33,486 nucleotides of DNA from Lachnospiraceae bacterium (GTDB lineage: Bacteria; Bacillota; Clostridia; Lachnospirales; Lachnospiraceae), in NCBI GenBank assembly GCA_024691305.1, contig JAILNS010000022.1, forward strand, positions 1 to 33,486. Reading direction: 5' to 3'. Below the pieces are notes generated by a model. It had not been told where the DNA came from. It was given only the letters and a program-made list of their open reading frames with translations, and made no database searches. Within the stretch, counting starts at the first letter, position 1; each line of letters starts with the position of its first letter. A program made the translations under genes and the position numbers. This document shows, piece by piece, positions 15,365-24,613 of this stretch.

Positions 15365-16393
15365 ATGACAGAACAGGAAATACAGATACTTGAATCAATG
15401 CTTGACAGGATAGAAAAATGTGAAGAAACCAATCGACTTTTGTTGGATTCCAACAAGGCTCTTTTAAGGAGCAATCAGGTTTTATCGGAATCTCTGGAAA
15501 ACCTAAGACGTGAATACGAGCATTTTACGGAAAATGTAACCTATGAGTCAAATGATCCTGTCAGGTCCGGAGAACTTTTCTATCCTAGAATCAAAACAAT
15601 AGATGAAACCATAGCAATTCTGCTATCGGGGAAAAAATCATTATGTCGTTTTGGGGATGGCGAATTTGCATGTATAAGTGGAAATTTAAGAGCCAGTTTT
15701 ACAACATCGTTTAACAGGAAACTGGCAGAGCGACTAAAAGAAGTATTGGAAAGCAGCGATAACGATATCATGATCGCAATAGCTGATAATTACGGAGATC
15801 TCTCGGAATATCTATTCGCATCAAGACGTGAGATACGAAGTTATATGACTGAGACAATTCGTAAGGAGCACTATAGTTTGCTCGATCCGGATAGAGATTA
15901 TTATAACGCTTATATAACCAGACCATATATGTTTCTTCAAGGTGAACCTGTAAGTACCAAAGAATACTGGGATAAGATCCGGACACTTTGGGATAATAAG
16001 GATGTTGTCATCATAGAAGGAGCAAATACAGGTATGGGAGTCGGAAATGATCTTTTGGAGAACTGTAAATCCATAAAAAGGATAGTGGCACCGGCAATCG
16101 ATGCTTTTGATAAGTATGAGGAGATAATCAAAGAAACTGTTAAACAACCACAGGAAAGCTTGTATCTGGCTGCTTTGGGTCCTGCTGCGACCGTACTTGC
16201 ATATGATCTGGCTAAGTCGGGAAGAAGAGCGATAGATATAGGCCATCTTGATATAGAATATGAATGGATGAAACGCGGGGAATACAGAGTTACGATTCCC
16301 GGTAAATATGTAAATGAGGTTGTGGGAGGTACTTCTCCGGAAGCAATTCATGACAGTGACTATGAAAAGCAGATAATTGCAAGGATAGGATAA
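15365..16393 (+). CDS. GT-D fold glycosyltransferase (DUF1792-like)
   Basis: The product (342 residues from ATG 15365) begins with a coiled coil (about residues 1-60, EEIQIL...NRLLLDSNKALLRSNQ-like heptads). The catalytic domain then shows IKTIDETIAILLSGKKSLCR followed by FGDGEFACISG. The RFGDGE motif is the hallmark of the GT-D (DUF1792) glycosyltransferases, first described as glucosyltransferases acting on Ser-rich glycoproteins. The C-terminal VVIIEGANTGMGVGNDLL and LYLAALGPAATVLAYDLAKSG segments fit the nucleotide-binding half. The start may instead be GTG 15356; the AGGTGA spacing favours 15365. It overlaps the next gene by one base (TAATG), which implies coupled translation. A protein or glycan acceptor on flagellin is inferred from context. 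Confidence 0.7.
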   Translation: MTEQEIQILESMLDRIEKCEETNRLLLDSNKALLRSNQVLSESLENLRREYEHFTENVTYESNDPVRSGELFYPRIKTIDETIAILLSGKKSLCRFGDGEFACISGNLRASFTTSFNRKLAERLKEVLESSDNDIMIAIADNYGDLSEYLFASRREIRSYMTETIRKEHYSLLDPDRDYYNAYITRPYMFLQGEPVSTKEYWDKIRTLWDNKDVVIIEGANTGMGVGNDLLENCKSIKRIVAPAIDAFDKYEEIIKETVKQPQESLYLAALGPAATVLAYDLAKSGRRAIDIGHLDIEYEWMKRGEYRVTIPGKYVNEVVGGTSPEAIHDSDYEKQIIARIG

Positions 16394-17484
16394 TGATCGA
16401 TCTAAAGAACTATATAATATCATCGCATATGGATAAGCCGCTGCTCAGGAAGCCTGAAGAGTCTAAATACGACGTTATGATACAAGCCGGAGCTGCATTA
16501 ACAGATATCAGAAAATATGAATTGAATGATCATGATGGCTTCCCGGACAGCATTTCCGACAGAAACAGCAGATATAGTGAAACTACTGCAATGTACTATA
16601 TATATAAGCATATCAGTTCGGATTATGTAGGGATATTACATTACCGCAGACGATTTGGTATATCTGATGACCAAATTGAAGGTATTCTAAAAGACGGTTT
16701 TGAAGTGATCACTTCTGTTCCCGCAGTTTTGGAATCATCTGTCAGGGAACAGTTTTGCATAAATCATTATGCTGCAGATTGGGATCTGTTTTTGTCTTTG
16801 TTAAATGATGAAGACAGGATCATGGCTGATGAGTGCTTCTCGGAAAGATTGCTGCATGGAGGCAATATAAACATACTTAGATCGGATATTTATATTGATC
16901 TTTGCGACTGGATGTTTCCAATCCTGGAGCAGTTCTATGAGAGAAGCCCTTCCAAAACAGATGTCTACCAGCATAGGGATGTTGGATTTATCGCAGAGAG
17001 ACTGTCACATATGTATGTGATGAAATTAAAAAAATCCGGAAGAAAAGTATATGAAGCGCCGCTAATACAATTGGCATCCGCAGAACAGGAACCGATGGAT
17101 AAGGTCGATCTGTCAGATCCCGTACAGGTATACAATGAATGTGACAGGCTATACAGAGAACATAAGATAACCAAATGCGGAAATTTACTTGGAGCGGCGA
17201 TGAAGACCGACTCAAAAAAAGATCAAAAGTTAATAGTGCTTTTGGAGATACTTACTTTGGGAATATTGGAGCGGCGTGAATGTTCGAGGACTATGCATGA
17301 ATATTTGCCCGAAGAGTTACGATCAAACCTTGATGTATTGATCGAGACTTATAAAGGATATAAGCAGATACTTAGGTTGAGCAAGGCAGAGCAGTTCAAT
17401 GAATCGGAAGATCTTCTAAAAAGGTACTCCGAATTGACCGGATTCAGTGAAACTCTAACGCGTGAATTGAAAAAAATGGTTTAA
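16393..17484 (+). CDS. DUF4422 glycosyltransferase-like protein
   Basis: The protein has 363 residues. The first 230 fit the DUF4422 family found in capsule and surface-glycan clusters (LLRKPEESKYDVMIQAGAAL, SETTAMYYIYKHISSDYVGI, LHYRRRFGI). That family is annotated as capsular polysaccharide synthesis protein or glycosyltransferase without detailed biochemistry. The remaining ~130 residues are helical and charged, possibly an interaction or repeat module. The ATG overlaps the stop of the GT-D gene by one base, so both are likely made together. It is expected to add or modify a sugar of the flagellar glycan, which is inference. Confidence 0.65.
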   Translation: MIDLKNYIISSHMDKPLLRKPEESKYDVMIQAGAALTDIRKYELNDHDGFPDSISDRNSRYSETTAMYYIYKHISSDYVGILHYRRRFGISDDQIEGILKDGFEVITSVPAVLESSVREQFCINHYAADWDLFLSLLNDEDRIMADECFSERLLHGGNINILRSDIYIDLCDWMFPILEQFYERSPSKTDVYQHRDVGFIAERLSHMYVMKLKKSGRKVYEAPLIQLASAEQEPMDKVDLSDPVQVYNECDRLYREHKITKCGNLLGAAMKTDSKKDQKLIVLLEILTLGILERRECSRTMHEYLPEELRSNLDVLIETYKGYKQILRLSKAEQFNESEDLLKRYSELTGFSETLTRELKKMV

Positions 17485-17498
17485 AGGAATTAGTGTAT

Positions 17499-18542
17499 AT
17501 GAATGACAGATCTTTTTGTATAAGTTCATATCTTATGTTTAGATATGTTACAGATAAAACTAAATGTTTTGATAAAAGATATCCATGCAGTATCGTTGAC
17601 ATTGATTTTGAGAGAACCCCCATATATACGGCCGATGAACTGATCAAACATTTAAAAAATACAGTTGCAGATGCCTGTAATGACGGTAAGGCTGCCATAG
17701 CTCTAAGCGGAGGTATTGATTCGGCGATCTTAGCGTATTTTGCACCTAAAGGTACAAAAGCTTACACCTTCAGATGTATAGTACCGGGGAAAACGGTTAT
17801 AGATGAGTCTGCACAGGCGGCACACTGGGCTAAGCTGTGTGATCTTGATCATGAAGTTGTTGATATCACGTGGCAGGATGTGGAAGATGTGGTTGACAGG
17901 CTGATGCTTCACAAGGGAGCCCCTATTCATTCCATTGAAGCTCAAATTTACATAGCGGCTCAAAAAGCAGTTGAAGCCGGATATACTAAATTTATTTTTG
18001 GAGAAAATGCGGATATCATATATGGCGGAATGGATGGTCTTTTGGCAAAAGACTGGAGTTATGCCGAGTTTGCAGACAGATATACATATGTTATGCCTTA
18101 TAAGGTCCTCAAGGATCCGTTGATGGTTGTAGCCCCGTATCTGGCATTTGAAAAAGCCGGGCATATTGATGGCCATGATTTTATAAATACATACTTCAGG
18201 CAGGAAGCGTTGGGAACTTATCATAATGCATGTGAAACTGCCGGCATAGAGTTTGTGGGACCTTATTCCGAAACTTATCTGGATGGACCTATTGATTATA
18301 AGCGTATCAGAAACGGTGAAAGTAAATATCTGATACGGGAAGTTTTTGGAAAGTTATACCCGGACGAAACTCCCCCTGTCAAGATTCCGATGCCGCGTCC
18401 GACTACGGAGTGGTTTGCAGATTGGGAAGGCCCGGTCAGAGAAGAGTTTATTCCGTATTGCACCGCTGATATGTCCGGTGATCAGAAATGGATGATATGG
18501 GCACTTGAACGCTTTTTGAATATTTTGGATGGAGAAGTTTAA
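17499..18542 (+). CDS. Asparagine-synthase-like PP-loop amidotransferase, no glutaminase domain
   Basis: The 347-residue protein matches the C-terminal synthetase domain of AsnB: PP-loop SGGIDSAIL (in AIALSGGIDSAILAYF), TFRCIVPGKTVIDESAQA, the FIFGENADIIYGGMDGL segment, and a C-terminal SKYLIREVFGKLYPDE / KIPMPRPTTEW. The N-terminal glutamine amidotransferase domain, with its Cys1 nucleophile, is absent, so ammonia must come from a partner or free NH3, or the enzyme adenylates a different nucleophile. ATG 17499 is favoured over GTG 17493 by AAAGGAA spacing. It starts 14 bp after the DUF4422 gene. The likely role is ATP-dependent amidation of a glycan or sugar acid, by analogy with PP-loop amidotransferases of flagellar and O-antigen loci. 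Confidence 0.7.
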   Translation: MNDRSFCISSYLMFRYVTDKTKCFDKRYPCSIVDIDFERTPIYTADELIKHLKNTVADACNDGKAAIALSGGIDSAILAYFAPKGTKAYTFRCIVPGKTVIDESAQAAHWAKLCDLDHEVVDITWQDVEDVVDRLMLHKGAPIHSIEAQIYIAAQKAVEAGYTKFIFGENADIIYGGMDGLLAKDWSYAEFADRYTYVMPYKVLKDPLMVVAPYLAFEKAGHIDGHDFINTYFRQEALGTYHNACETAGIEFVGPYSETYLDGPIDYKRIRNGESKYLIREVFGKLYPDETPPVKIPMPRPTTEWFADWEGPVREEFIPYCTADMSGDQKWMIWALERFLNILDGEV

Positions 18543-18545
18543 AAC

Positions 18546-19754
18546 ATGAAAAAAGTATCTATTGAACATGTTGATAATTATCGGATAGATGAAGTAAAAG
18601 ATACACTTATACGTGCGATGATATCTTTAGGAAATGAAGCCGATAATCCTTTTGGCAGCTTTATACACCCCGGAGATACCGTATTTATTAAACCTAATTG
18701 GGTGGCATCCAGATGGCGCAAGTCGTGTCCTCACAAGGATACGCTTTATTGCGTGATAACGCATCCGGCTGTGATCGAAGCTACGGCTGATCTGGTCGCT
18801 TTGGCACTTAAAGGTGACGGTAAGATGATCATCGGTGATAATCCTTCTATTGATGCTGATTTTGAGGAACTTATGGAATTTACAGGTATCAGAAGGCTTA
18901 CGGAAAAATATGATATACCCACGGAAATAGTTGATTTAAGGCCTTTGGTATGCGATGATCTTGCAAATTACGGTAAAAAGGATCTGATGAAAAAACAGAT
19001 GGGAGACCCTAACGGTACCGTTAAAGTTAATCTGGGAAAAGATTCACTTCTCTATGGCATTGATCCTTCCAGATTCAGAGGGGTATTTGACGAAAGAGAA
19101 GATACCATGGCTTCTCATACAGGTGAAACACAGTTGTATACATATGCAAAAAGCTTATATGATGCAGATGTATATATTTCCATACCCAAAATGAAGACAC
19201 ACCAAAAAGTTGGAGCAACACTTAATCTGAAAGGACTGGTTGGGAGCATATCCGACAAAAACCAACTTGTACATTGGCAGATAGGATATCCTGAATCGGG
19301 TGGGGACGAGTATCCGTCAAGAACAGCGTGGGAACAAGGGCAGCAGGCCAAAGTAAAACATCGTGGAGCGTGGCCCGGAAATGATACGATCTGGCGAATG
19401 GTGGTAGACCTTTATAATGGCATGCTTAAGAAAGAACGCAGGTATTTTTCAATCGTTGATGGGATAATAGCAGGAGAAGGACAGGGGCCGTTTTGCCCTA
19501 CAGCCAAATATGCAAATACTTTAATAGCCGGAGATGACTTGCTGGCAGTGGATTGTGTTACAGCGAGATATATGGGACTTGATCCATATAAGATCAAATA
19601 CCTGGGGCACTTTTTGAATAGTGATCTGATGGATCTGAATGATCTGTCTGTAAGTGAAAATGGAAGAGTATCCGAATCATTTTTTGACTCGAATACTCCG
19701 TATAAGGGTTTTCTTGTTCCGGAACAATGGAGAGAAATCCTGATAAAACCTTAA
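18546..19754 (+). CDS. DUF362 family protein
   Basis: The protein has 402 residues. Conserved stretches are GDTVFIKPNWVASRWR, ITHPAVIEATADLVALAL, GDNPSIDADFEEL, and DVYISIPKMKTHQKVGATLN followed by LKGLVGSISDKN, which together mark the DUF362 family. Its members are uncharacterised or linked to iron-sulfur proteins; no ferredoxin-type CxxCxxC cluster is visible here, so any cluster role is doubtful. It begins 4 bp after the PP-loop gene stop and is last in the rightward set. Its stop codon overlaps the stop of the converging cytidylyltransferase gene by 4 bp. Role unknown; pairing with the PP-loop protein suggests they work in one modification step. Confidence 0.7.
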   Translation: MKKVSIEHVDNYRIDEVKDTLIRAMISLGNEADNPFGSFIHPGDTVFIKPNWVASRWRKSCPHKDTLYCVITHPAVIEATADLVALALKGDGKMIIGDNPSIDADFEELMEFTGIRRLTEKYDIPTEIVDLRPLVCDDLANYGKKDLMKKQMGDPNGTVKVNLGKDSLLYGIDPSRFRGVFDEREDTMASHTGETQLYTYAKSLYDADVYISIPKMKTHQKVGATLNLKGLVGSISDKNQLVHWQIGYPESGGDEYPSRTAWEQGQQAKVKHRGAWPGNDTIWRMVVDLYNGMLKKERRYFSIVDGIIAGEGQGPFCPTAKYANTLIAGDDLLAVDCVTARYMGLDPYKIKYLGHFLNSDLMDLNDLSVSENGRVSESFFDSNTPYKGFLVPEQWREILIKP

Positions 19755-20206
19755 TCTTTATTAAGATATTTTCTGTCATGCGGCGGGGCTACCCAGCCTC
19801 TTGCCGATTGAAGAGCTTCTGCGATCCTGGTACTTGATATACCTTTTGTGTATGGGAAATACACGATCTTTATATTTTCTTTGGCAAATTCCTCTTCATA
19901 TTTTTGCCACTTTGGATCACCATACCAGTCATCGCCGACAAACAGCATTGTTGCACCCAGTTCTTTGCATGCCTTTAGTTTGTCCATATCATATTGAGGT
20001 ACAGCCGCATCGACATACTTGCATGAACGCACTATTTCGATCCGGTCTTCAAACGGTATCAATGCATTTTTACCTTTGTATTGTACAAGGTCATCAATGC
20101 TGACTCCTACTATAAGTTTGTCGCATAGCCCCTTGGCATTCTTTAAAAGGTTCAGATGTCCTATATGAAATAGATCATAAACTCCGGTAGTGTAACCTAT
20201 AACCAT
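19751..20206 (-). CDS. TagD-like cytidylyltransferase
   Basis: A nucleotidyltransferase of about 151 residues with the HxGH motif in GYTTGVYDLFHIGHLNLL and the ISSTRIAEAL motif near the C-terminus, the two signatures of glycerol-3-phosphate and related cytidylyltransferases (TagD/GCT). It should couple CTP to an alditol phosphate or similar alcohol phosphate. The open frame extends to 20227 through a TTG, but AGGAG followed by 7 bases and ATG at 20206 defines the better start, just after the stop of the upstream gene. It is the last gene of the leftward operon and would supply CDP-activated donor to the CDP-glycerol-phosphotransferase-like protein encoded before it. Confidence 0.8.
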   Translation of the reverse strand: MVIGYTTGVYDLFHIGHLNLLKNAKGLCDKLIVGVSIDDLVQYKGKNALIPFEDRIEIVRSCKYVDAAVPQYDMDKLKACKELGATMLFVGDDWYGDPKWQKYEEEFAKENIKIVYFPYTKGISSTRIAEALQSARGWVAPPHDRKYLNKD

Positions 20207-20223
20207 ATCTAATCTCCTGTTAT

Positions 20224-21663
20224 TCAATCCGAAATGAGTGATATTATATCGTCGTATATACTTTCAGATGCCGATTTTCCATTAATCTTATAATAGTCCA
20301 GATTTTGCTCAAATACCACCCTGCGATCGGGCTTTTTTGTGTCATTTCCGGATAGTACGACATTTTCGATCCATTCTTCCATGGCATAATAGTCACTTCC
20401 TTCAGCCGTATAATATGTGTTGAGGATAGATTGTCCCAACTTGTTAAAAGCCTGATCGGGACGTGTAAGATACAGCAAAGGCTTATTTGCATACAGGTAT
20501 TCTGCTATAAATGATCCTGAATCCATGATCATACCGTCCGAAGTTTTAAACAGGTCCAGATAATCTGACTCGACTACCACTTTGGCATTTGGAAGATCAT
20601 CCCAAAGACGCAGGTATTCGTCATATTTTTCCATGGATTCGAACAGGCCAACTTCCGTAACGGCTGATCTTAGATTAGGATGAGGCTTGAATACAAAACA
20701 TACTTTATCCGAATATTTTTTTGCAAGGTAGATAAAGAAAAACATGTTTTGATGGAAGGTGGAAAAATGGATGGCACCATAGTTAAATATCGTAAAATGA
20801 GGAGCGATTATAATTTTTTTATAGGAATCAACGGCCTTTCCTGCAGGTATTTTCCAAAGTTTCCGGTAATCGCCCTCGGTATATTCGGAATCTTTATACA
20901 TTCTGTCCATTTTGGCGTAGCCGGTAAGATTTACATTTTGTCCCTTCAAAAATTGATATTTTTGATAGCATTCCATTTCGTATGCATCATTTGCATAGCA
21001 TCTCCAGACCATATTGTGCATGGCTTTGTTGAACTGGATCTTCTCAATATAAGAGCCTTCGGGATTGTTTGCAACGCATATACCATAGTTTACTGCGATG
21101 TTAACAGATGATAAAGGTAATGCAGTGATCGCTAATTCAGGTGAAAAGTTCTCAAACCAGGGGGAGGAGTGTATTACTATGTCCGGATAACCGTCCAGTT
21201 CATCAAAAGTATAGAGGTGACCGGTTTGGGGGTCCATTCCACCCTTTAGAGCGTATCCGTTTCTTTCAAAATACTGATAGCATTGAAGGTATCGTTTTAA
21301 GGTATCATCTCCGGGCAGATTTAGCTGAGGTAGTACTATAACATATACCTCAGTTCGTGGATCGGAAGAAAGATTCTTATATATATCTTCACATGCCCAT
21401 TGTGAGGCTGAAATGACTTCAATAGCAACTTTTATTTTTTTATCGGATATAAAACGGCTCCGAACACAGTTTGTCGAATAAATGGTCATAAAATTATAAA
21501 CCAGTTCATAGAGTTCAGCTCCGTTTTCTATAGAATCACGAAACAAAAAAAGTGCATACAGGTGGTCATAGGTATACTTATCCGGAATGTTATACGGATC
21601 GTTGAAATCACCGTTTTTTATTCCGGATAGCAGTTCGTTTAGCCTGGTTTGAAATTCATCCAT
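20224..21663 (-). CDS. CDP-glycerol glycerophosphotransferase-like protein
   Basis: The protein has about 479 residues. The C-terminal half resembles the TagB/TagF group: IIAPHFTIFNYGAIHFSTF, VCFVFKPHPNL, VVVESDYLDLFKTSDGMIMD, then SGSFIAEYLYANKPLLYLTR. The His in FKPHPN and the MDSGS segment correspond to the active-site/nucleotide region of these enzymes. The N-terminal half is family-specific. The start at 21663 (ATGGATGAATTT) is set by AAAGGA six bases upstream; an earlier ATG at 21720 would overlap the preceding gene. It likely transfers an alditol phosphate onto the flagellar or surface glycan; the acceptor is inferred only from operon context. Confidence 0.7.
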   Translation of the reverse strand: MDEFQTRLNELLSGIKNGDFNDPYNIPDKYTYDHLYALFLFRDSIENGAELYELVYNFMTIYSTNCVRSRFISDKKIKVAIEVISASQWACEDIYKNLSSDPRTEVYVIVLPQLNLPGDDTLKRYLQCYQYFERNGYALKGGMDPQTGHLYTFDELDGYPDIVIHSSPWFENFSPELAITALPLSSVNIAVNYGICVANNPEGSYIEKIQFNKAMHNMVWRCYANDAYEMECYQKYQFLKGQNVNLTGYAKMDRMYKDSEYTEGDYRKLWKIPAGKAVDSYKKIIIAPHFTIFNYGAIHFSTFHQNMFFFIYLAKKYSDKVCFVFKPHPNLRSAVTEVGLFESMEKYDEYLRLWDDLPNAKVVVESDYLDLFKTSDGMIMDSGSFIAEYLYANKPLLYLTRPDQAFNKLGQSILNTYYTAEGSDYYAMEEWIENVVLSGNDTKKPDRRVVFEQNLDYYKINGKSASESIYDDIISLISD

Positions 21664-21679
21664 AAGTCGTTCCTTTGTC

Positions 21680-22381
21680 TTACATTTCTTTATTTGTTGT
21701 TTTGAGTATTGATCCGGCAATATACAGATCTACAGGCTCATCTATATCTATGCTTCGCGCTTTTGGCATTATATATGGAATGGGGCTGTCGTTGAAACTT
21801 GTATCACCGGTTATCTCTTCTGTACGGATGATATAGATCGCACCGTTTATACGATAGTATTGAGGCATATCCTGCCGTCGTATCGTACTGTTTGTATCTA
21901 TCATGCGGATCAAAGTGTTGTCTTCGATAGTTCTCATAAGAATGGGATGGTCATTAACCTCTGAAACAGATGCAAGTGGCAGACTGCCGCCATCCATAAA
22001 AGTTATTAGTGCATTGTCGATATCCGAAGAGGTTCTTAGAGGGCTGGTCGGTTGTAACAGGATCAATATATCATAATGCCGTCCCAGTTCCTTAAGCTGC
22101 CGGATCGTATGAATGACAACTGATAAGGTGGTTGAAGTATCCCCGGCAAGATCTTCCGGCCTTTTAAAGGGGACTTCTGCACCGCTTTTTATTGATACTT
22201 CGGCTATTTGTCCGGAGTCGGTAGAGACTATGATATCATCTATATATGAACTCGATCTTGCGGCATTTATTGTATAAAAAATAAGAGGATGTCCGTTTAG
22301 ATCTGCGATATTTTTGTTTGGTATTCCTTTCGATCCTCCCCTGGCCGGGATCAGAGCCAATACCTTTTTTCCGTTAATCAT
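21680..22381 (-). CDS. CMP-nonulosonate (sialate-like) cytidylyltransferase
   Basis: The 233-residue protein activates a nonulosonic acid as its CMP-sugar. The CTP-binding loop is LALIPARGGSKGIPNKNIAD; other conserved parts are DIIVSTDS, PEDLAGDTSTT and LILLQPTSPLRTSSDI. AGGAGA lies 10 bases before ATG. It follows the epimerase gene by 14 bp and precedes the CDP-glycerol-transferase gene by 16 bp. The product could be CMP-Neu5Ac, CMP-legionaminate or CMP-pseudaminate; the partner enzymes point to the legionaminate or neuraminate branch (they include a hydrolysing 2-epimerase, which the pseudaminate route lacks). Confidence 0.85.
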   Translation of the reverse strand: MINGKKVLALIPARGGSKGIPNKNIADLNGHPLIFYTINAARSSSYIDDIIVSTDSGQIAEVSIKSGAEVPFKRPEDLAGDTSTTLSVVIHTIRQLKELGRHYDILILLQPTSPLRTSSDIDNALITFMDGGSLPLASVSEVNDHPILMRTIEDNTLIRMIDTNSTIRRQDMPQYYRINGAIYIIRTEEITGDTSFNDSPIPYIMPKARSIDIDEPVDLYIAGSILKTTNKEM

Positions 22382-22395
22382 TTTGATAAGATCTC

Positions 22396-23532
22396 CTATA
22401 GAGTAGAACGGTTTATATCAATGAATCGTTTTTGGATCGGAGAATTCCATACAGAGTCATCTTCAAGTATGTCAATGAAACGCTTTGTTGAGTTACCGTC
22501 TCCGTACATTTCGATTTTAACACGATACTTTTCAATACTGTTAACAGCTGATATGATCTCTTTTTTATTTTCAGTAACATGTTGTATGTTACACAAAGAA
22601 TCATCAAATCGTCCTTTTTGTCTGGAACCTATATCTATGGCGGGTATGCCATATACTCCGGTTTCACGTATTCCGGCACTTGAATTACCAATAAAGAAAT
22701 CCGCATTTTTCATGAATGTCAAAAAGTGTTCAAACCGTATGGACGGGAAAATGCGAAAATGAGGATTTGAATCTAATCTTTCATATTCGTGCAGTATAAT
22801 GTCGGATCCATGGTCGTTGTTGGGATAGACTATGATATAATTCAAACCTGTATCTATGAGTGCATCAACGATACTTTTAATATGCACAGACAGATACTCT
22901 AGTTCTGTGGTTACCGGATGATACATAAATATCGCATATTTATCGAAGTCGACGGTATATCTTTTTTTGGTACTTTCAAGGTCGGGAAGATTGTCGGAAA
23001 GCATAATATCAATATCCGGAGAACCCAAAATATAGATATATGAACTGTTTTCTCCGAGTTGTATGAGTCTGCCTTTGGCCTCCTGTGTACAGACCATATG
23101 GATATGAGCAAATTTGGATATGGCATGCCTGATCGATTCATCTATAGTTCCGGATAATTCTCCGCCTTCTATATGAACGACCTTGATGTTGGCAAACGCA
23201 CCGACTATAGCACCGGCCAGGGCGTCGATACGGTCTCCGTGTACTATTATCATGTCAGGATTTATACTGTGAACGTAGTTTGTCAGATGACATATTACAT
23301 CACCGAGATCATAGCTCATATCTCCGGTATTGGCCTGAGAAAAATCAACGAAAACATTTGTATAGCCGTCTTTAAGTACCTCCATGTAGGTGCTTCCGAG
23401 CCTTTCTAACAGATGCATTCCGGATACATATATATATAATTCAAAATCGGTATGTGCGTTTACAGCTTTGATGAGAGATTTCATTTTGCCGTAATCGGCT
23501 CTTGTACCTGTAATAAAAAGAATTTTTTTCAT
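22396..23532 (-). CDS. Hydrolysing UDP-sugar 2-epimerase (NeuC/LegG type)
   Basis: The 378-residue enzyme hydrolyses and epimerises UDP-GlcNAc or UDP-2,4-diacetamido-bacillosamine to the free manno-sugar. Recognised segments: [68 protein letters not shown] and [20 protein letters not shown]. From memory these read closer to Campylobacter LegG than to E. coli NeuC, so legionaminate is my preferred pathway, but the 2,4-diacetamido precursor genes (legB, legC, legH) are not in this window. ATG overlaps the synthase stop by 4 bp (ATGA), showing coupled translation. Confidence 0.85.
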   Translation of the reverse strand: MKKILFITGTRADYGKMKSLIKAVNAHTDFELYIYVSGMHLLERLGSTYMEVLKDGYTNVFVDFSQANTGDMSYDLGDVICHLTNYVHSINPDMIIVHGDRIDALAGAIVGAFANIKVVHIEGGELSGTIDESIRHAISKFAHIHMVCTQEAKGRLIQLGENSSYIYILGSPDIDIMLSDNLPDLESTKKRYTVDFDKYAIFMYHPVTTELEYLSVHIKSIVDALIDTGLNYIIVYPNNDHGSDIILHEYERLDSNPHFRIFPSIRFEHFLTFMKNADFFIGNSSAGIRETGVYGIPAIDIGSRQKGRFDDSLCNIQHVTENKKEIISAVNSIEKYRVKIEMYGDGNSTKRFIDILEDDSVWNSPIQKRFIDINRSTL

Positions 23533-24560
23533 TTTGTTATCATTCTCCGAGTCAGAAGTGTATCTGTATTTATATCACAGGATGCAGTGCAACCGATGAT
23601 AGTGTCATACTCTTCGGCTTTGACCTCACCTGTTCCGGGACGTTTGCACCATATATTATCTTTGGTGAAGCGTTCTCCTTGTTTGATGGGGGCAATCGTT
23701 ACAACGGAAGCAAAAGCAAAATCTATAGTCACCTGTTCCTCGGGAATAGCTTTTTTGGTGCCTCCAAGCATCTTCGGAATCTCGACAGATGCCGTTATCA
23801 GATCGGACAGAGCATCTTCATCCATTGAACATACTATATCGGGGCCGGTTCTGGTCATTTGGTCGGTAAAATGTCTTTCGACCAGAGCGGCACCCAGGGC
23901 TATAGCTGCCTTACATGCATTGTTGTTAACTGTGTGATCGGATAAACCGATCGGAATCCCCGGAAATGCGTTCATCATTTCTAACATTGCACCGAGCCGT
24001 ACCTGTTCAGGCTGTGTCGGGTATAGATTGGTGGTATGCATAAGAGCATATTCGACATTGTATTTTTCGAGTATATTTATGGTTTTTTCGATGGCAGGCA
24101 GATCGTTCATTCCTGTGGAAACTATCATGGGTTTGCCGAATTGTGCAATGTGTTCCAAAAGAGGATAGTTATTCATTTCACCTGACCCTACCTTATAAGC
24201 GGATACACCGAAACGTTCCAGGCGGTCAGCTGCAGCTCTTGAGAAAGGTGTACTTAGAAACATAAGTCCTTTGGATTCGGTATATTTCTTTAGTTCGAAT
24301 TCCTCATCTTCAGAAAGAGCACAGCGCTCCATAATATTATAGATCGATATGTCAGAGTTGCCGGGGATGACTTTTTTGGCAGCACCGCTCATTTCATCAG
24401 AACATATATGTGTTTGATGTTTTATGAGTTTAGCACCGGCTCTTGCGGCTGCATCTACCATTTCTTTTGCGGTTATCAGGCTTCCTTCGTGATTTATACC
24501 TATTTCGGGTATTACAAGAACTTTATTATTTACTCCAAATTCTATATTTCCGATTTTCAT
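23529..24560 (-). CDS. Nonulosonic acid synthase (NeuB/LegI type)
   Basis: Condenses a 6-carbon manno-sugar with phosphoenolpyruvate to give the 9-carbon nonulosonic acid. The 343-residue protein has a NeuB barrel ([89 protein letters not shown]) and a C-terminal SAF domain starting near [20 protein letters not shown]. The KHQTH...DEMS and ERHFTD...GPDIVCSMD patterns are as I recall them in LegI of Campylobacter jejuni, not in classical sialate synthases. GGAGGG precedes ATG by 7 bases. It is the second gene of the leftward operon and has a possible promoter of its own. Confidence 0.88.
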   Translation of the reverse strand: MKIGNIEFGVNNKVLVIPEIGINHEGSLITAKEMVDAAARAGAKLIKHQTHICSDEMSGAAKKVIPGNSDISIYNIMERCALSEDEEFELKKYTESKGLMFLSTPFSRAAADRLERFGVSAYKVGSGEMNNYPLLEHIAQFGKPMIVSTGMNDLPAIEKTINILEKYNVEYALMHTTNLYPTQPEQVRLGAMLEMMNAFPGIPIGLSDHTVNNNACKAAIALGAALVERHFTDQMTRTGPDIVCSMDEDALSDLITASVEIPKMLGGTKKAIPEEQVTIDFAFASVVTIAPIKQGERFTKDNIWCKRPGTGEVKAEEYDTIIGCTASCDINTDTLLTRRMITK

Positions 24561-24576
24561 ATGGATACCCTCCGGT

Positions 24577-24604
24577 TATATATTATGTACAAATTATACA
24601 TCAA
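24577..24604 (-). promoter_or_regulatory. Candidate promoter before the synthase gene
   Basis: On the minus strand, TTGATG (24604-24599) and TATATA (24582-24577), spacer 16 bp, lie 17 bp before the synthase start codon at 24560 and in the gap after the maf gene. A promoter here would allow separate expression of the sugar genes. Confidence 0.35.
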
Positions 24605-24613
24605 GTGCCCGGA

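Noticed and set aside
17499..18542. A complete glutamine-dependent asparagine synthetase
   Set aside because: The N-terminal glutaminase domain with its initiating Cys is absent and the gene sits in a glycan operon.
20680..21111. 143-codon plus-strand frame within the CDP-glycerol-transferase gene
   Set aside because: Antisense shadow without ribosome site or recognisable domain; the minus-strand gene shows family motifs.
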